Origin: Prochlorococcus sp. AG-347-G22
GTDB taxonomy: Bacteria; Cyanobacteriota; Cyanobacteriia; PCC-6307; Cyanobiaceae
NCBI GenBank assembly: GCA_003281635.1
Contig: QCBK01000014.1
Location: forward strand, 1 to 36,623
Reading direction: 5' to 3'
Length of the DNA: 36,623 bases
Below the pieces are notes generated by a model that was given only the letters and a program-made list of their open reading frames with translations, was not told the origin of the DNA and did no database searches. Of this stretch, positions 1-9,618 are shown in pieces; positions within the stretch are counted from its first letter, which is position 1; each line of letters starts with the position of its first letter. The position numbers were made by a program, and so were the translations under genes.

Positions 1-164
1 ATTCCGAATCTAATAGCTCTCATCTTAATAAATCTTCTGGAGCAGAAGGTTGGGAAGACAGAAGTTATGGAAATTCTTCTGAAAACTCTGAATATGAAAG
101 TGGTAGGAGCAGGAGAAAAAGGGGAATGTCCAATGAAAACAATGATTTTAACGAGGCAAATTAG
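1..164 (+). CDS. C-terminal tail of an unidentified protein (5' end outside window)
   Basis: An open frame runs from the window edge (first full codon at base 3) to TAG at 162-164. The 53 visible residues are low-complexity: rich in Ser, Asn and Glu, then a basic patch (GRSRRKRG) and an acidic end. No domain is visible. Disordered tails of this kind occur on picocyanobacterial RRM RNA-binding proteins, and I recall such a gene lying upstream of dus in related genomes, but that identity is inference from memory and not from the sequence. The stop overlaps the stop of the convergent dusA gene. Confidence 0.6.
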   Translation, partial: SESNSSHLNKSSGAEGWEDRSYGNSSENSEYESGRSRRKRGMSNENNDFNEAN

Positions 165-1165
165 AAACCCATATCTTCAAGTGCTTTCGTTAATTTAAAA
201 AGATATTCGATTTTTAATTCTTTTTGTATAGATTTATTTGAAATTTGATTTCTCCAAATTTTAGCTTTTGGTATACCTTCAACTAGATTTATTAGATGTT
301 TACAAATATCCCAAGATTTTCCTCCATTACTTATATGAGTCTCAATATAGGGAATTAAGGAGAATATAATATCTGATGCAGATTTGGGGTTTGTATTAAT
401 CCCATAAATCTTTTTATCAATTTCTGTCCATCTTAAGGGATGTTTATATACTGCCCGACCAACCATTACCCCATCAAAATCATCTAAGGCTTTTAATGAT
501 TCGTGGATATTTGTTAAACCTCCATTGATTTCTATTAATAAATTTGGATTTGATTTTTTTAATTTTTTTACTATGTCGTAATTTAGTGGAGGTATTGTCC
601 TGTTTTGTTTTGGATTTAGACCTTTTAATATGGCTTTCCTTGCATGAACTGTAAATCTGTCTGCGCCAGCATTCGCGATAATTTTTACGAAATTATTCAA
701 GTTAACGAAACTATCATCGTTGTCTACACCGATTCTGTGTTTGATCGTAACCGGTAAGTTGCAATTAACTTTTAATGATTCTATACATTTTGCTACTTTT
801 TCAGGGTCTTTCATAAGTGAAGCGCCAAAATTTCCTGAACAGACCCTTGGACTCGGACAACCAACATTAAAGTTTATTTCGTCATAACCCCAATCCTCTG
901 CCATTTGGGCTGCCTCTTTAAGAATTTTCGGATCGTCCCCACCAAACTGAATAGATATTGGGTGTTCTTCACTATTAAAATCTAGAAAATTTTCTTTTTT
1001 ATTAGTATGAATTAAACTTTGGGCCACTATCATTTCCGTATACAATAGAGCTTCAGAACTTATTTTTCTCATTATCATTCTGAAGTGTTTATCAGTACAA
1101 TCCATCATTGGAGCAATACTTAATTTATGAATATTTTTAATAGAATTAGGATGTATGAAACTCAT
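161..1165 (-). CDS. dusA: tRNA-dihydrouridine synthase A
   Basis: FMN-dependent enzyme that reduces uridine to dihydrouridine in the tRNA D-loop, acting in the cytosol. The N-terminus carries the DusA-type LSIAPMMDCTDKH segment (about residues 15-27) and LLYTEM. The catalytic cysteine is C103 in NVGCPSPRV, and the TIM-barrel phosphate-binding part (INGG, GVMVGRA) follows. Length 334 aa is normal for DusA. The frame is open further upstream to 1258, but ATG at 1165 starts MSFIHPNS, directly ahead of the conserved block, and the upstream residues look non-coding. It runs tail-to-tail with the partial gene at 1-164 (stops overlap) and head-to-head with msrB about 22 bases away. Confidence 0.95.
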   Translation of the reverse strand: MSFIHPNSIKNIHKLSIAPMMDCTDKHFRMIMRKISSEALLYTEMIVAQSLIHTNKKENFLDFNSEEHPISIQFGGDDPKILKEAAQMAEDWGYDEINFNVGCPSPRVCSGNFGASLMKDPEKVAKCIESLKVNCNLPVTIKHRIGVDNDDSFVNLNNFVKIIANAGADRFTVHARKAILKGLNPKQNRTIPPLNYDIVKKLKKSNPNLLIEINGGLTNIHESLKALDDFDGVMVGRAVYKHPLRWTEIDKKIYGINTNPKSASDIIFSLIPYIETHISNGGKSWDICKHLINLVEGIPKAKIWRNQISNKSIQKELKIEYLFKLTKALEDMGF

Positions 1166-1187
1166 AGCTTTTTTGTGTTCTAAATAT

Positions 1188-1682
1188 ATGAATAAATTTC
1201 TGCCAAGAAGAACTTTTATTTTAATTCCTACTATGTCAATCTTAAAAATAATCTTCAAGCCTATACAAGTATTAGCATCTTCACTTTCTTCTAAAGAAGA
1301 GTGGAATTTCTCAAAAGAAGAATGGAAATCTAGGCTTAGTCCAGAATCTTATTATATTTTGAGAGAGGAAGGGACAGAAAGAGCTTTCAGCAGTCATTTA
1401 AATAATGAGAAAAGAAAAGGAGTTTTTCACTGTGCAGGATGCGATTTGCCCCTTTTTGTTTCAGATAAAAAGTATGATAGTGGCACGGGATGGCCAAGTT
1501 TTTGGGATTCAATTCAAGGATCAATTGAAACAAAGGTTGATTTTAAGTTAATTGTCCCTAGAACCGAATATCATTGTTCAAGATGCGGGGGGCATCAAGG
1601 ACATGTCTTTAATGATGGTCCACGTCCCACTGGTAAAAGATACTGTAATAACGGATTAGCATTAAGGTTTGTTCCTGACTAA
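1188..1682 (+). CDS. msrB: peptide-methionine (R)-S-oxide reductase, probably Tat-exported
   Basis: Reduces methionine-R-sulfoxide in proteins. Using ATG 1188 (164 aa), structural zinc cysteines are C82, C85, C130 and C133, and the catalytic cysteine is C153 in [17 protein letters not shown] and [10 protein letters not shown] are typical MsrB blocks. Three starts are possible: an earlier one at 1155 (overlaps dusA), ATG 1188, and ATG 1233 (149 aa). I chose 1188 because it gives a complete export-type leader: PRRTFIL twin-arginine motif at residues 6-12, a hydrophobic stretch, then QVLA before SS. If translation starts at 1233 the protein would lack the arginine pair and might be cytosolic. 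Family identity is certain; start and location are inferred. Confidence 0.93.
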   Translation: MNKFLPRRTFILIPTMSILKIIFKPIQVLASSLSSKEEWNFSKEEWKSRLSPESYYILREEGTERAFSSHLNNEKRKGVFHCAGCDLPLFVSDKKYDSGTGWPSFWDSIQGSIETKVDFKLIVPRTEYHCSRCGGHQGHVFNDGPRPTGKRYCNNGLALRFVPD

Positions 1683-1689
1683 AAATTTG

Positions 1690-1703
1690 TGCGGCCTTCC
1701 GCA
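1690..1703 (+). terminator. possible short terminator hairpin after msrB
   Basis: A GC-rich inverted repeat, TGCGG-CCTT-CCGCA, begins 8 bases after the msrB stop in otherwise AT-rich DNA and is followed by ACTTGTTTTG. The stem is only 5 bp and the T-run is imperfect, so termination would be weak. It lies between msrB and grpE, where a transcript boundary is expected. Confidence 0.4.
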
Positions 1704-1756
1704 ACTTGTTTTGTGCATCACTTTATTGGAGAATAGTCTTATTAAATTTTAATAAA

Positions 1757-2476
1757 ATGGTTGAAAATCAATCAGACAATATTGATAATAAAGAAAATGA
1801 TGTTTCTAATCAGGATCATGCTCCTGAAGAGACTTCTTCTTCACAAGATCTAACTATTGAAAATGATGAATTATCTCCTCAAAAACCAGAAGAAATAAAT
1901 GCTGAAGAATTAAAAAATACTATCTCTAACAATGATGCAAGATTAGAACAATTAGAAAAAGAGCATGAAACATTAAAAAATCAATATGTAAGGATTTCAG
2001 CAGATTTTGATAATTTTAGAAAAAGGCAGTCTAGAGATCAGGATGATTTAAAAATTCAACTTGTTTCAAAGGCTTTAAAAGCAATACTCCCTATTGTTGA
2101 TAATTTTGAGAGAGCAAGACAACAGCTTAAACCAGAAAGTGAAGAAGCTCAAACTCTTCATAGAAGTTATCAAGGATTGTATAAACAATTGGTAGAAGTT
2201 CTAAAACAACAGGGAGTTTCACCCATGAGAGTTGTTGGTCAGCAATTTGATCCAAGTTTACATGAAGCTGTATTAAGAGAGCCTAGTGAAGAGTTTGAAG
2301 AGGATTTTATTATTGAAGAATTGCAGCGGGGATATCATTTAGAGGGTAAGGTTTTGAGACATTCATTGGTTAAGGTTTCTATGGGACCTGGTAAACAAAA
2401 TTCACAACAGGAAGTAGAAAAGGATAAAGTTGAAGGGGATGTTGATTCAGAGGCAAATACATCTGAAGATGTATAA
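1757..2476 (+). CDS. grpE: GrpE nucleotide exchange factor
   Basis: Releases ADP from DnaK. The 239-aa protein has an acidic disordered N-terminus, a coiled-coil (about residues 50-100, ending in [15 protein letters not shown]), and the C-terminal beta domain with [13 protein letters not shown] and LRHSLVKVS, ending in another acidic tail. The frame opens at 1706, but ATG 1757 starts MVENQSDN, and the upstream residues look like untranslated leader. It leads a forward cluster with dnaJ 29 bases downstream, the usual co-chaperone pairing; dnaK is not in the window. No CIRCE-type operator was found upstream. Confidence 0.95.
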   Translation: MVENQSDNIDNKENDVSNQDHAPEETSSSQDLTIENDELSPQKPEEINAEELKNTISNNDARLEQLEKEHETLKNQYVRISADFDNFRKRQSRDQDDLKIQLVSKALKAILPIVDNFERARQQLKPESEEAQTLHRSYQGLYKQLVEVLKQQGVSPMRVVGQQFDPSLHEAVLREPSEEFEEDFIIEELQRGYHLEGKVLRHSLVKVSMGPGKQNSQQEVEKDKVEGDVDSEANTSEDV

Positions 2477-2505
2477 ATTCCAAATTTTTATTTAAGCATT
2501 ATCTA

Positions 2506-3630
2506 ATGGCTGATTTTTACCAAATACTTGGAGTTTCAAGAGATGCTGATGCGGATACCCTAAAAAGGGCTTATAGAAAATTAGCCAGACAATATCATCC
2601 TGATGTTAATAAAGAGCCTGGTGCTGAAGATAAGTTTAAAGAAATTGGCAAGGCTTATGAAGCATTAGCTGATCCTGAAACAAGAGCTAGATATGATCAG
2701 TTTGGAGAGGCCGGCCTTGGAGGCGCTGCTGGAATGCCTGATATGGGGGATATGGGTGGCTTTGCAGATTTATTTGAAACCTTTTTTAATGGCTTTGGTG
2801 GACAAAATCCTCAGGGTGGAAGAACTCAAAGAAGAGGCCCTCAACAAGGAGATGATCTAAGGTATGACCTTAATGTTGACTTCAAAGATGCAATATTTGG
2901 TCAACAAAGAGAAATTAAAATTCCTCATCTTGAAACATGTGAAGTTTGCAGGGGAACAGGTGCTAAACCAGGAACAGGACCAAAAAATTGTTCAACATGT
3001 GGGGGAAGTGGACAAGTCAGAAGAGCTACGAGAACACCTTTTGGTAATTTTACACAAGTAGCTGAATGTCCTTCATGTAATGGATCTGGTCAGATAATTG
3101 CAGATCCATGTGTAAGTTGTGGCGGTAATGGAGTAAAGCAAGTAAGAAAAAAATTAAGAATAAATATTCCTGCAGGAGTTGATACTGGTACTAAGTTAAG
3201 AGTTTCCGGAGAGGGAAATGTTGGTTTAAAAGGAGGTCCACCTGGAGACCTTTATGTTTTTATAAAGGTTAAGAATGATTCAAAACTCAAAAGAGATGGT
3301 GTGACTATTTACTCAGAAATAGTTGTGAGCTATTTACAGGCTATTTTAGGAGATACTGTTGAAATTACTACAGTTGATGGAAACGTTAATTTAAAAATTC
3401 CAAGTGGTACCCAGCCAAATACAACTCTCTCACTTGAGAACAAAGGGGTACCTAGACTTGGTAATCCAGTTGCCAGAGGAAATCATGAAGTCTTAGTAAA
3501 GGTAAAATTGCCAACTCGTATAACTGACGAAGAAAGAAAGCTTTTAGAGGATTTAGCTTCTCAATATTCAGATAAAAACATTAATTCCAGTAGTGGACTT
3601 TTTAGTAAATTATTTGGTAAAGATTCTTAA
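2506..3630 (+). CDS. dnaJ: chaperone DnaJ (type I, full zinc domain)
   Basis: Hsp40 co-chaperone that delivers substrates to DnaK and stimulates its ATPase. Order in 374 aa: J domain with HPD at residues 31-33, Gly/Phe-rich linker (about 67-118), four CxxCxGxG-type zinc repeats ([32 protein letters not shown]), then the C-terminal substrate-binding domains. All four repeats are intact, so this is the full-length class rather than one of the short J-proteins. The stop codon overlaps the next start by one base (TAATG), indicating translational coupling to the tusA-like gene. Confidence 0.96.
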   Translation: MADFYQILGVSRDADADTLKRAYRKLARQYHPDVNKEPGAEDKFKEIGKAYEALADPETRARYDQFGEAGLGGAAGMPDMGDMGGFADLFETFFNGFGGQNPQGGRTQRRGPQQGDDLRYDLNVDFKDAIFGQQREIKIPHLETCEVCRGTGAKPGTGPKNCSTCGGSGQVRRATRTPFGNFTQVAECPSCNGSGQIIADPCVSCGGNGVKQVRKKLRINIPAGVDTGTKLRVSGEGNVGLKGGPPGDLYVFIKVKNDSKLKRDGVTIYSEIVVSYLQAILGDTVEITTVDGNVNLKIPSGTQPNTTLSLENKGVPRLGNPVARGNHEVLVKVKLPTRITDEERKLLEDLASQYSDKNINSSSGLFSKLFGKDS

Positions 3631-3860
3631 TGACTTCTTTAAAGCATTTGGATCTTAAATCTGTTCCATGTCCTTTAAATGTTGTCAAAATCAAACTAGC
3701 TTTAGAGAAGTTATCTAAAAATGAACAACTTATTGTTGAACTAGATAAAGGTGAACCAGAAGAAATGGTATTCAACAATTTAAAAGAGATGGGATGTTCG
3801 TTTATACAAATCAAAGAAAATGAAAAATTTGTAAAAATAAAAATATTGAATGAAAACTAA
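3630..3860 (+). CDS. TusA/SirA-family sulfur carrier-like protein
   Basis: A small 76-aa protein with the TusA signature near its N-terminus: LDLKSVPCPLNVVKIKLAL, where the CPxP-type cysteine (C14) is the sulfur-accepting residue in the family. The compact beta-alpha-beta pattern and size fit. In E. coli, TusA relays sulfur for tRNA 2-thiouridine; no TusBCD partners are visible here, so the acceptor pathway is unknown. It is locked into the operon: its ATG overlaps the dnaJ stop by one base and its last 11 bases overlap the start of rsgA. Confidence 0.85.
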   Translation: MTSLKHLDLKSVPCPLNVVKIKLALEKLSKNEQLIVELDKGEPEEMVFNNLKEMGCSFIQIKENEKFVKIKILNEN

Positions 3861-4767
3861 TAGTAAATACTTAGGGTTAGTCACGAAAAAATTTAATAAT
3901 TTTTTTTTAGTTGACTTAAAAAATCAAGAGAACTTGGGAAATAGCGAGAAATTTTTATGTAAGGTGAGAAAGTCTATAAATTTTAAGGATCAATTAATTT
4001 ATGTTGGAGATGAAGTAGTAATTAACAATATTGATTTAAAAAACAAACGCGCAATAATAACAAGTCTTAAGAAAAGAAAAAATTTATTAGTTAGACCTTC
4101 AGTTGCAAATATTTCTAATATATATGTTACTTTTTCTGTTAAAGAGCCGGAGTTAAATTTATCTCAAGTTAATAGGTTTTTGATATCAGCAGAATCGATG
4201 GGAGTTGAAGTGTCATTAGTTTTGACAAAATGTGATTTAATTTCAGATAAAAGAAGATCTTTTTTACTTGATAAATTTGGGAAATGGGGTTATCAAGCAA
4301 TTACTTTAAACTTAAAGAAATCTGATTATTTTAATAATTTATTAGCTGAGTTACAGCAGAAAGAGTGTTCAATTTTTATGGGTCCATCTGGTGTTGGCAA
4401 AACTACTTTGCTTAATATGATTATTCCCGGTCTTCAAAATAGTACTGCTCCAGTTTCCAATAAAATTAAAAGAGGTAAAAACACTACTCGAAATGTAGAG
4501 TTATTTTCTATATCAAATCAAAGTTATCTCGTGGATACTCCTGGTTTTAATATGCAATCTTTAGAGGTCGATATTAAGTTGTTACCTCATCTCTATCCAG
4601 AAATATATAAACAGGTAATTGATGAAGGGATTAGATGTAAATTCCGTAACTGCTTACATTTAAATGATGAGGGCTGTAATTTAAATAAATCCTTCGAAAG
4701 GTATTCTTTTTATAAAGAAATGATCGAGTCTTCTAAGACTCACTATTATCAAAACCAGGAAGATTAA
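3850..4767 (+). CDS. rsgA: small ribosomal subunit biogenesis GTPase RsgA
   Basis: Circularly permuted GTPase that acts late in 30S maturation. In 305 aa: N-terminal OB-fold region (about 1-80), then GTPase motifs in permuted order, with G4 TKCD at 126-129, G1 GPSGVGKTT at 178-186 and G3 DTPG at 229-232. A C-terminal zinc site follows, with C263, C268, H270 and C276 ([15 protein letters not shown]). The start overlaps the tusA-like gene. The 3' end overlaps the convergent ybaB gene by 35 bases. Confidence 0.95.
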   Translation: MKTNSKYLGLVTKKFNNFFLVDLKNQENLGNSEKFLCKVRKSINFKDQLIYVGDEVVINNIDLKNKRAIITSLKKRKNLLVRPSVANISNIYVTFSVKEPELNLSQVNRFLISAESMGVEVSLVLTKCDLISDKRRSFLLDKFGKWGYQAITLNLKKSDYFNNLLAELQQKECSIFMGPSGVGKTTLLNMIIPGLQNSTAPVSNKIKRGKNTTRNVELFSISNQSYLVDTPGFNMQSLEVDIKLLPHLYPEIYKQVIDEGIRCKFRNCLHLNDEGCNLNKSFERYSFYKEMIESSKTHYYQNQED

Positions 4768-5083
4768 GATTTAATCCACCAGTCAAATCATTCATCCTCT
4801 CTTTCATAGTTGTTGTAGATGCTTCATGAGCTTTTTGAATGGCTTGTAAAATATTTTTTTCTATTTTTTCTTTATTTGAATTTAAAATGTTTTCTTGCAC
4901 TTCTACCTTTAAAGGAAGTTGGTTACCACTTATCCAGACTTTTATCATTTCATCATCGCTTTTTCCTTCAATTTCCATATTTTCAAGTTCATCTTGTAAT
5001 TTTTGAGCATCTTGCTGAATTTGTTTAGCTTTTTTAAAAGCTTCTGTAAGTTGTCCAAAGTTAGGAAGTCCAAAACCAGCCAT
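4733..5083 (-). CDS. YbaB/EbfC-family nucleoid-associated protein
   Basis: A 116-aa DNA-binding protein of the YbaB/EbfC family. The N-terminal [20 protein letters not shown] and the long helix through [12 protein letters not shown] are typical, followed by a short beta region and a C-terminal helix with [11 protein letters not shown]. It lies 17 bases downstream of murB on the same strand and so is probably the last gene of the murC-murB-ybaB unit. Cyanobacterial members bind DNA as dimers; the exact role here is not shown by sequence. Its end overlaps rsgA. Confidence 0.9.
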   Translation of the reverse strand: MAGFGLPNFGQLTEAFKKAKQIQQDAQKLQDELENMEIEGKSDDEMIKVWISGNQLPLKVEVQENILNSNKEKIEKNILQAIQKAHEASTTTMKERMNDLTGGLNLNLPGFDNSES

Positions 5084-5100
5084 TTTGTAAAAAAGTTTCT

Positions 5101-5994
5101 TTAATTAGGATAGTCAAAACCAATCATTCTTACTTCCGGTTGCAAATAAATTCCTCTGTTTTGTAGTACTTTTTGTTGAATTACAGTTATTAATTCATAA
5201 ATATCTTTTGAACTCGCTGAAGAATTGTTAATTATAAAATTTGAATGCATCGTAGAAATTTCTGCACCACCAATTTGAAATCCCTTTAAACCTAAATCAT
5301 CAATTAATTTCGCTGCATAATTATTTTTCGGATTTTTAAAAACACTACCAAAACTCGGTTGATAATATGGTTGAGTTTCTGTTTTTAATTTAAGGTTGTT
5401 TTTGGTTGTTTTAATTATTTGTTCGAGATTTCCATTAGGCTCAAAACGTAGTCTAGCACTAATAATTATCAAATCATTTCTTTGAAAAGAGCTAAATCTA
5501 TATTCAAAATTGATATCTTTCTTCTCAATCTCAAATATTTTATGAGTTTTATTATTAATAACTTTTACGGAAATAAGATTTTTAGCTAGCGATAAATTAT
5601 ATGCGCCAGCATTCATATAAATTGCTCCTCCTAATGTTCCTGGAATTCCAACAGCCCATTCTCCTCCTCGTAATCCATTTTTAGCAAGAGAATTAGATAA
5701 TACTGGGAGCATTACACCTGCTTCTGCTTCAACAATTCCTGAATATGGCTCTATCTTTAATAACTTCATTTTTTTTGTACATATAACTATACCTTTTATG
5801 AAAATATTATTTATCAAAAGATTTGAACCTGCGCCGATTACTTGGCATCTAAGTTTATTTAAATTGGCCCATTTTATTAAATATGAAAATTCATTTAAAT
5901 TTCTTGGCTCAGCAAAATATTCAGCTACTCCTCCCACCTTTATAGTTGTATAACTACTAAGATTACATTTCTCAGAAAAAATCTTTTTATTCAT
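5101..5994 (-). CDS. murB: UDP-N-acetylenolpyruvoylglucosamine reductase
   Basis: FAD enzyme that uses NADPH to make UDP-MurNAc, the second committed step of peptidoglycan synthesis. Visible parts in 297 aa: FAD-binding VIGAGSNLL (residues 52-60), [17 protein letters not shown] (116-132), YRFSSF with R167, the catalytic serine S217 in GSVFKNP, and E287 in PEVRMIG. Start ATG 5994 gives the expected N-terminus ([12 protein letters not shown]). It follows murC with a 3-base gap, so the two are cotranscribed. Confidence 0.96.
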   Translation of the reverse strand: MNKKIFSEKCNLSSYTTIKVGGVAEYFAEPRNLNEFSYLIKWANLNKLRCQVIGAGSNLLINNIFIKGIVICTKKMKLLKIEPYSGIVEAEAGVMLPVLSNSLAKNGLRGGEWAVGIPGTLGGAIYMNAGAYNLSLAKNLISVKVINNKTHKIFEIEKKDINFEYRFSSFQRNDLIIISARLRFEPNGNLEQIIKTTKNNLKLKTETQPYYQPSFGSVFKNPKNNYAAKLIDDLGLKGFQIGGAEISTMHSNFIINNSSASSKDIYELITVIQQKVLQNRGIYLQPEVRMIGFDYPN

Positions 5995-5997
5995 AAA

Positions 5998-7416
5998 TTA
6001 ATAAACTTTACTTTCCCCCCCATTTAAAATTGACCAGAAATTATGACAATCGCCAGCTCCCATATTTAAAATCAAATCCCCTTTCTGAGTTAATTCGTAA
6101 AAATTTTTTGAAATTTCATGATAATTATTTATATAACTAACATTTTTGTTTTGTTTATAAATCAGATCAGTAATAATTTTCGAAGTAATTTTATCTTTGT
6201 TTTCTTCTCCTGCCCCATAGATGCTAGTTACAAAAATAACATCTGCTTTTGATAATTCTTCAGCGAATTCTCTACTAAATTGTTTTACTCGAGAGTATCT
6301 ATGCGGTTGAAATATTGCTACTAATCTATTTTTATAGAGTTCGTTATTATTTTTTTGCTTAATAAATAATCTTCCTAATTTAATCGTCTCTTTTACTTCA
6401 TTTGGGTGATGTGCATAATCATCATATAAATTTCTTTCATTTAATTGTCCTCTGAATTCAAATCTTTTTTTTGGTAGCTTGAGGTATTTTATATTTTTCT
6501 TAATTTCTATAAAATCTACTCCTATCATTCTGGAAGCTGCAATTGCAGCAGTGATATTAGATAAATTGTGTAAACCTGGAATTGGGATATTTACAATACT
6601 TATGAAATTTCCATTTTCAAAATATTTTCCAATTGTATGACTTTTATAAATTTCAGTTGGGATTAAAGCATAATCTACGTTGAGTGTTGTTGTGTTTGAC
6701 CATTTATTTTCAGAACTAAAATTATTTTTTGTGATTTCACAATCAAAATTAATTAGTAATTTTTTAGAATTTTTAGCGAAAGTTTTAAAAGAAGATATGA
6801 CTTCACTTAGATTAGAAAAGTGATCGCAATGATCAAAATCAATGTTATTGATTATTCCAATATCAGATTTATATTTGTCAATAGTCCCATCAGATTCATC
6901 AACTTCAGCTACTAGGTATTTTGTATTTTCTAAATGACAATTAGAGTTGTAAATAGGAATTATTCCTCCAGTTATTGAAGAAGAATTACGTGTACATAAC
7001 TCAAGTATCGTAGAAAGAAATGTACTAGTTGATGTTTTTCCATGGCTGCCTGCTATTGCCAATGCAGTATAAGTGCGCATTAGCATTGCAAGTACCTCTG
7101 AACGATGTTTTATTGATAAATTTTTTTCTTTGCAATACGAAAATTCTTCATTTTCTGGCTTGATCGCGGAGCTTACAACAAAATTAATCAATTTGTTGGT
7201 AAATTTTGAAGTAACAAATTCAATATTTTGTCGAACTTGAGAAGTAAAGATTACTGCACCAAATTTCTCTAATTTTTTAGTTTCATCGTTTTTAACTAAA
7301 TCAGATCCTGAAACTGAACAACCTTTTTTAAGTAAACCTATTGCTAATGCTGACATCCCAATACCTCCAATCCCAATAAAATGAAAATGACTTTTCAAAA
7401 GTAATTTTTTATCCAA
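5998..7416 (-). CDS. murC: UDP-N-acetylmuramate--L-alanine ligase
   Basis: ATP-dependent ligase adding the first amino acid of the peptidoglycan stem peptide. In 472 aa: N-terminal Rossmann domain with HFIGIGGIGMSALA (11-24), Mur ligase P-loop GSHGKTST (123-130), and C-terminal domain with YDDYAHHPNEV and FQPHRYSR. The start is TTG at 7416: no in-frame ATG precedes GIGGIGM, and the TTG gives the expected 12-residue lead-in. It heads the murC-murB-ybaB unit and faces gap2 across a 192-base spacer. Confidence 0.96.
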   Translation of the reverse strand: MDKKLLLKSHFHFIGIGGIGMSALAIGLLKKGCSVSGSDLVKNDETKKLEKFGAVIFTSQVRQNIEFVTSKFTNKLINFVVSSAIKPENEEFSYCKEKNLSIKHRSEVLAMLMRTYTALAIAGSHGKTSTSTFLSTILELCTRNSSSITGGIIPIYNSNCHLENTKYLVAEVDESDGTIDKYKSDIGIINNIDFDHCDHFSNLSEVISSFKTFAKNSKKLLINFDCEITKNNFSSENKWSNTTTLNVDYALIPTEIYKSHTIGKYFENGNFISIVNIPIPGLHNLSNITAAIAASRMIGVDFIEIKKNIKYLKLPKKRFEFRGQLNERNLYDDYAHHPNEVKETIKLGRLFIKQKNNNELYKNRLVAIFQPHRYSRVKQFSREFAEELSKADVIFVTSIYGAGEENKDKITSKIITDLIYKQNKNVSYINNYHEISKNFYELTQKGDLILNMGAGDCHNFWSILNGGESKVY

Positions 7417-7543
7417 TGTTTATCTTTTACTTAAATCAAAATAACTTCTAGGTAAAATTTTGCTATTTTTTCTTAAAAAAAATGTTTTTTTTTCTTGAAT
7501 TAATACAAAACTAGACTTATTTGCTTAATAAATCAAAAAAACC

Positions 7544-7572
7544 TTACGTTATTGCACAAAATTCAGTATGAT
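7544..7572 (+). promoter_or_regulatory. gap2: candidate gap2 promoter
   Basis: Within the 192-base spacer between murC and gap2, TTACGT (7544-7549) and TATGAT (7567-7572) are separated by 17 bases and lie about 36 bases ahead of the gap2 ATG. This fits a sigma-70-type arrangement for a highly expressed gene. In DNA this AT-rich such matches arise easily, and no transcript start is available. The rest of the spacer is A/T-run-rich and shows nothing else I can name. Confidence 0.35.
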
Positions 7573-7608
7573 CAGCAACTTAGGTTAATCATTTAGAAAT
7601 TATTAGTT

Positions 7609-8631
7609 ATGACTTTGCGTGTTGCAATTAACGGCTTTGGCAGAATTGGTCGAAACTTTATGCGTTGTTGGCTTAGTAGAGGGGCTTACACCAATATTGA
7701 AGTAGTCGGAATTAACGTTACCTCAGATCCCAAGACAAATGCTCATCTATTAAAGTATGACTCGGTTCTTGGTCAACTTGATGGTGTTGATATTCAATAT
7801 ACTGATGATACTTTTGTAATTAATAACAAGACAATTAAATGTTTCTCTGATAGAAACCCAATGAACCTCCCTTGGAAAGACTGGGGTGTAGATTTGGTTA
7901 TTGAATCTACTGGAGTATTTAATACAGACGTAGGTGCAAGTAAGCACTTAGAGGTAGGAGCTAAAAAAGTCATCTTAACTGCTCCTGGTAAAGGTGATGG
8001 CGTTGGTACTTATGTAGTTGGAGTCAATGCTGATACATACAAACATAAAGATTATGATATTTTGAGTAATGCTAGTTGTACAACGAACTGTTTAGCTCCA
8101 GTAGTTAAAGTTTTAGACCAAACTTTTGGGATTAATAAAGGTTTGATGACTACAATTCATAGCTATACAGGAGATCAAAGAATTTTAGATAATAGTCATA
8201 GAGATCTAAGAAGGGCTAGAGCCGCCGCTACAAACATCGTTCCTACTTCTACAGGAGCTGCAAAAGCAGTAGCTCTGGTATACCCAGAAATGAAAGGCAA
8301 ATTAACAGGAATTGCAATGAGAGTTCCAACTCCTAACGTTTCAGCAGTAGATTTTGTGTTTGAATCCTCTAAATCTGTCACAGCTGCAGAAGTCAATAAT
8401 GCGCTCAAGGAAGCATCTCTAAACCCAATGAAAGGCATTATTAAGTATGGAGATGAACCATTAGTGTCAAGCGATTATGCGGGTACCAATGAATCATCAA
8501 TTGTAGATAGTGACCTTACTATGTGTATCGGAGATAACCTTGTAAAGGTGCTTGCATGGTATGACAATGAGTGGGGTTATAGTCAAAGAGTTGTAGATTT
8601 AGCAGAGATTGTTGCAAAAAATTGGGAATAA
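7609..8631 (+). CDS. gap2: glyceraldehyde-3-phosphate dehydrogenase, Gap2 type
   Basis: Interconverts 1,3-bisphosphoglycerate and glyceraldehyde-3-phosphate. The Gap2 type is the photosynthetic (Calvin cycle) enzyme able to use NADPH. In 340 aa: Rossmann motif [10 protein letters not shown] (8-16), the [19 protein letters not shown] stretch resembling chloroplast and cyanobacterial Gap2, catalytic C157 in SNASCTTNC and H184 in [10 protein letters not shown]. The stop is directly adjacent to the stop of the convergent thiL gene with no base between. Confidence 0.96.
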   Translation: MTLRVAINGFGRIGRNFMRCWLSRGAYTNIEVVGINVTSDPKTNAHLLKYDSVLGQLDGVDIQYTDDTFVINNKTIKCFSDRNPMNLPWKDWGVDLVIESTGVFNTDVGASKHLEVGAKKVILTAPGKGDGVGTYVVGVNADTYKHKDYDILSNASCTTNCLAPVVKVLDQTFGINKGLMTTIHSYTGDQRILDNSHRDLRRARAAATNIVPTSTGAAKAVALVYPEMKGKLTGIAMRVPTPNVSAVDFVFESSKSVTAAEVNNALKEASLNPMKGIIKYGDEPLVSSDYAGTNESSIVDSDLTMCIGDNLVKVLAWYDNEWGYSQRVVDLAEIVAKNWE

Positions 8632-9618
8632 TTAAAAGTGATTGAAAGGTGTGTTTTTTAATAATATGTTTTTGTTACTATCTTTAAATTCTATTGATGG
8701 CTCACCATCAGCAAAAAAACCAATCTCGTTAATATCTTCATCAAGTTTAGATAAATTCTTCGCCCATTTTTTTGGCAAGGAGAAAACTAATTCGTAATCT
8801 TCACCTCCAAAAAAATAATATTCGTCCCATTTATCTCCTCTTGGCCAATCCTTATCTTTGGGAATTTTTTCATAATTGATAATTGCTTTACATTTGCTAG
8901 CACTTGCTAAATCTTGTAAAGCCTGAAATAGACCATCACTGCTATCAGTACATCCTATTCTTTTGATTTTTTTATTGGAGCGACTTTTTATAAGATTTTT
9001 TAGAAAATTTGGGTATGCTTTAGGGCGACAAAAATGTTCAACGGATTTACTAATTAATCTTTTATTAAGAGAAATATCATTATCTAAATTAATTTTATTT
9101 TTAATTAAAAATCCTAGTTTGCTAAGACCATGAATTCCTGTAGTTAAGATGACATCTCCTGGTTTACATGCGTTTCTTCGTAACTCAAGTTCACCTTGAA
9201 TCCCAAAGGCAGTAATTGATATTGCTTTTTGATTCCCTTTTGAGCAATCTCCTCCAAGAATTATTCCACCATATTCTTTTAGTGCTTTATTTATTCCTTT
9301 GTACAATTCTTCAACCCAAATCCACTCAGTTCTTGGAGGTAGAACAAGGCTTATTGTAATACCAATAGTTTTCTTGCTTCCACTAGATAATAAATCAGAG
9401 ATATTGCTTACAACTGCTTTCCACCCAAGGTCCCTTGGACAAATAGTAATGTCATTGAAATGAACATTTTCTACCAAAGAATCAGTATTAACAAGTAAAT
9501 TTTCATTTTTAGTTTTGATTAAAGCGCAATCATCTGAAATTTGGTTTTTAGGCATAAATCTTCCTAGCCTATAGATTAATTCTTTTTCCCCAATATCTCT
9601 TAGTACTTCTTTATGCAT
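8632..9618 (-). CDS. thiL: thiamine-monophosphate kinase
   Basis: Phosphorylates thiamine monophosphate to the active cofactor thiamine diphosphate. The 328-aa protein shows the ThiL/PurM-like layout: N-terminal EKELIYRLGRF and DDCALI (D29-D30), NTDSLVENVHF with D46, GGDCSKG, a TDSSDGLFQALQDLA helix, and a C-terminal GGEDYELVFSLP. ATG 9618 overlaps the end of the upstream cyclophilin gene by 8 bases, so the two are translationally coupled although functionally unrelated. No thiamine (THI-box) riboswitch is expected or seen, since the gene is internal. Confidence 0.94.
   Translation of the reverse strand: MHKEVLRDIGEKELIYRLGRFMPKNQISDDCALIKTKNENLLVNTDSLVENVHFNDITICPRDLGWKAVVSNISDLLSSGSKKTIGITISLVLPPRTEWIWVEELYKGINKALKEYGGIILGGDCSKGNQKAISITAFGIQGELELRRNACKPGDVILTTGIHGLSKLGFLIKNKINLDNDISLNKRLISKSVEHFCRPKAYPNFLKNLIKSRSNKKIKRIGCTDSSDGLFQALQDLASASKCKAIINYEKIPKDKDWPRGDKWDEYYFFGGEDYELVFSLPKKWAKNLSKLDEDINEIGFFADGEPSIEFKDSNKNILLKNTPFNHF

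Noticed and set aside
1683..1756. CIRCE heat-shock operator before grpE
   Set aside because: No TTAGCACTC-N9-GAGTGCTAA-like inverted repeat; the only repeat is the short GC-rich hairpin.
2864..3061. 65-aa forward frame inside dnaJ
   Set aside because: Out-of-frame shadow over the zinc-repeat region of dnaJ.
8196..8438. 80-aa reverse open frame inside gap2
   Set aside because: Shadow of a strongly conserved gene on the other strand; no start signal or family features.
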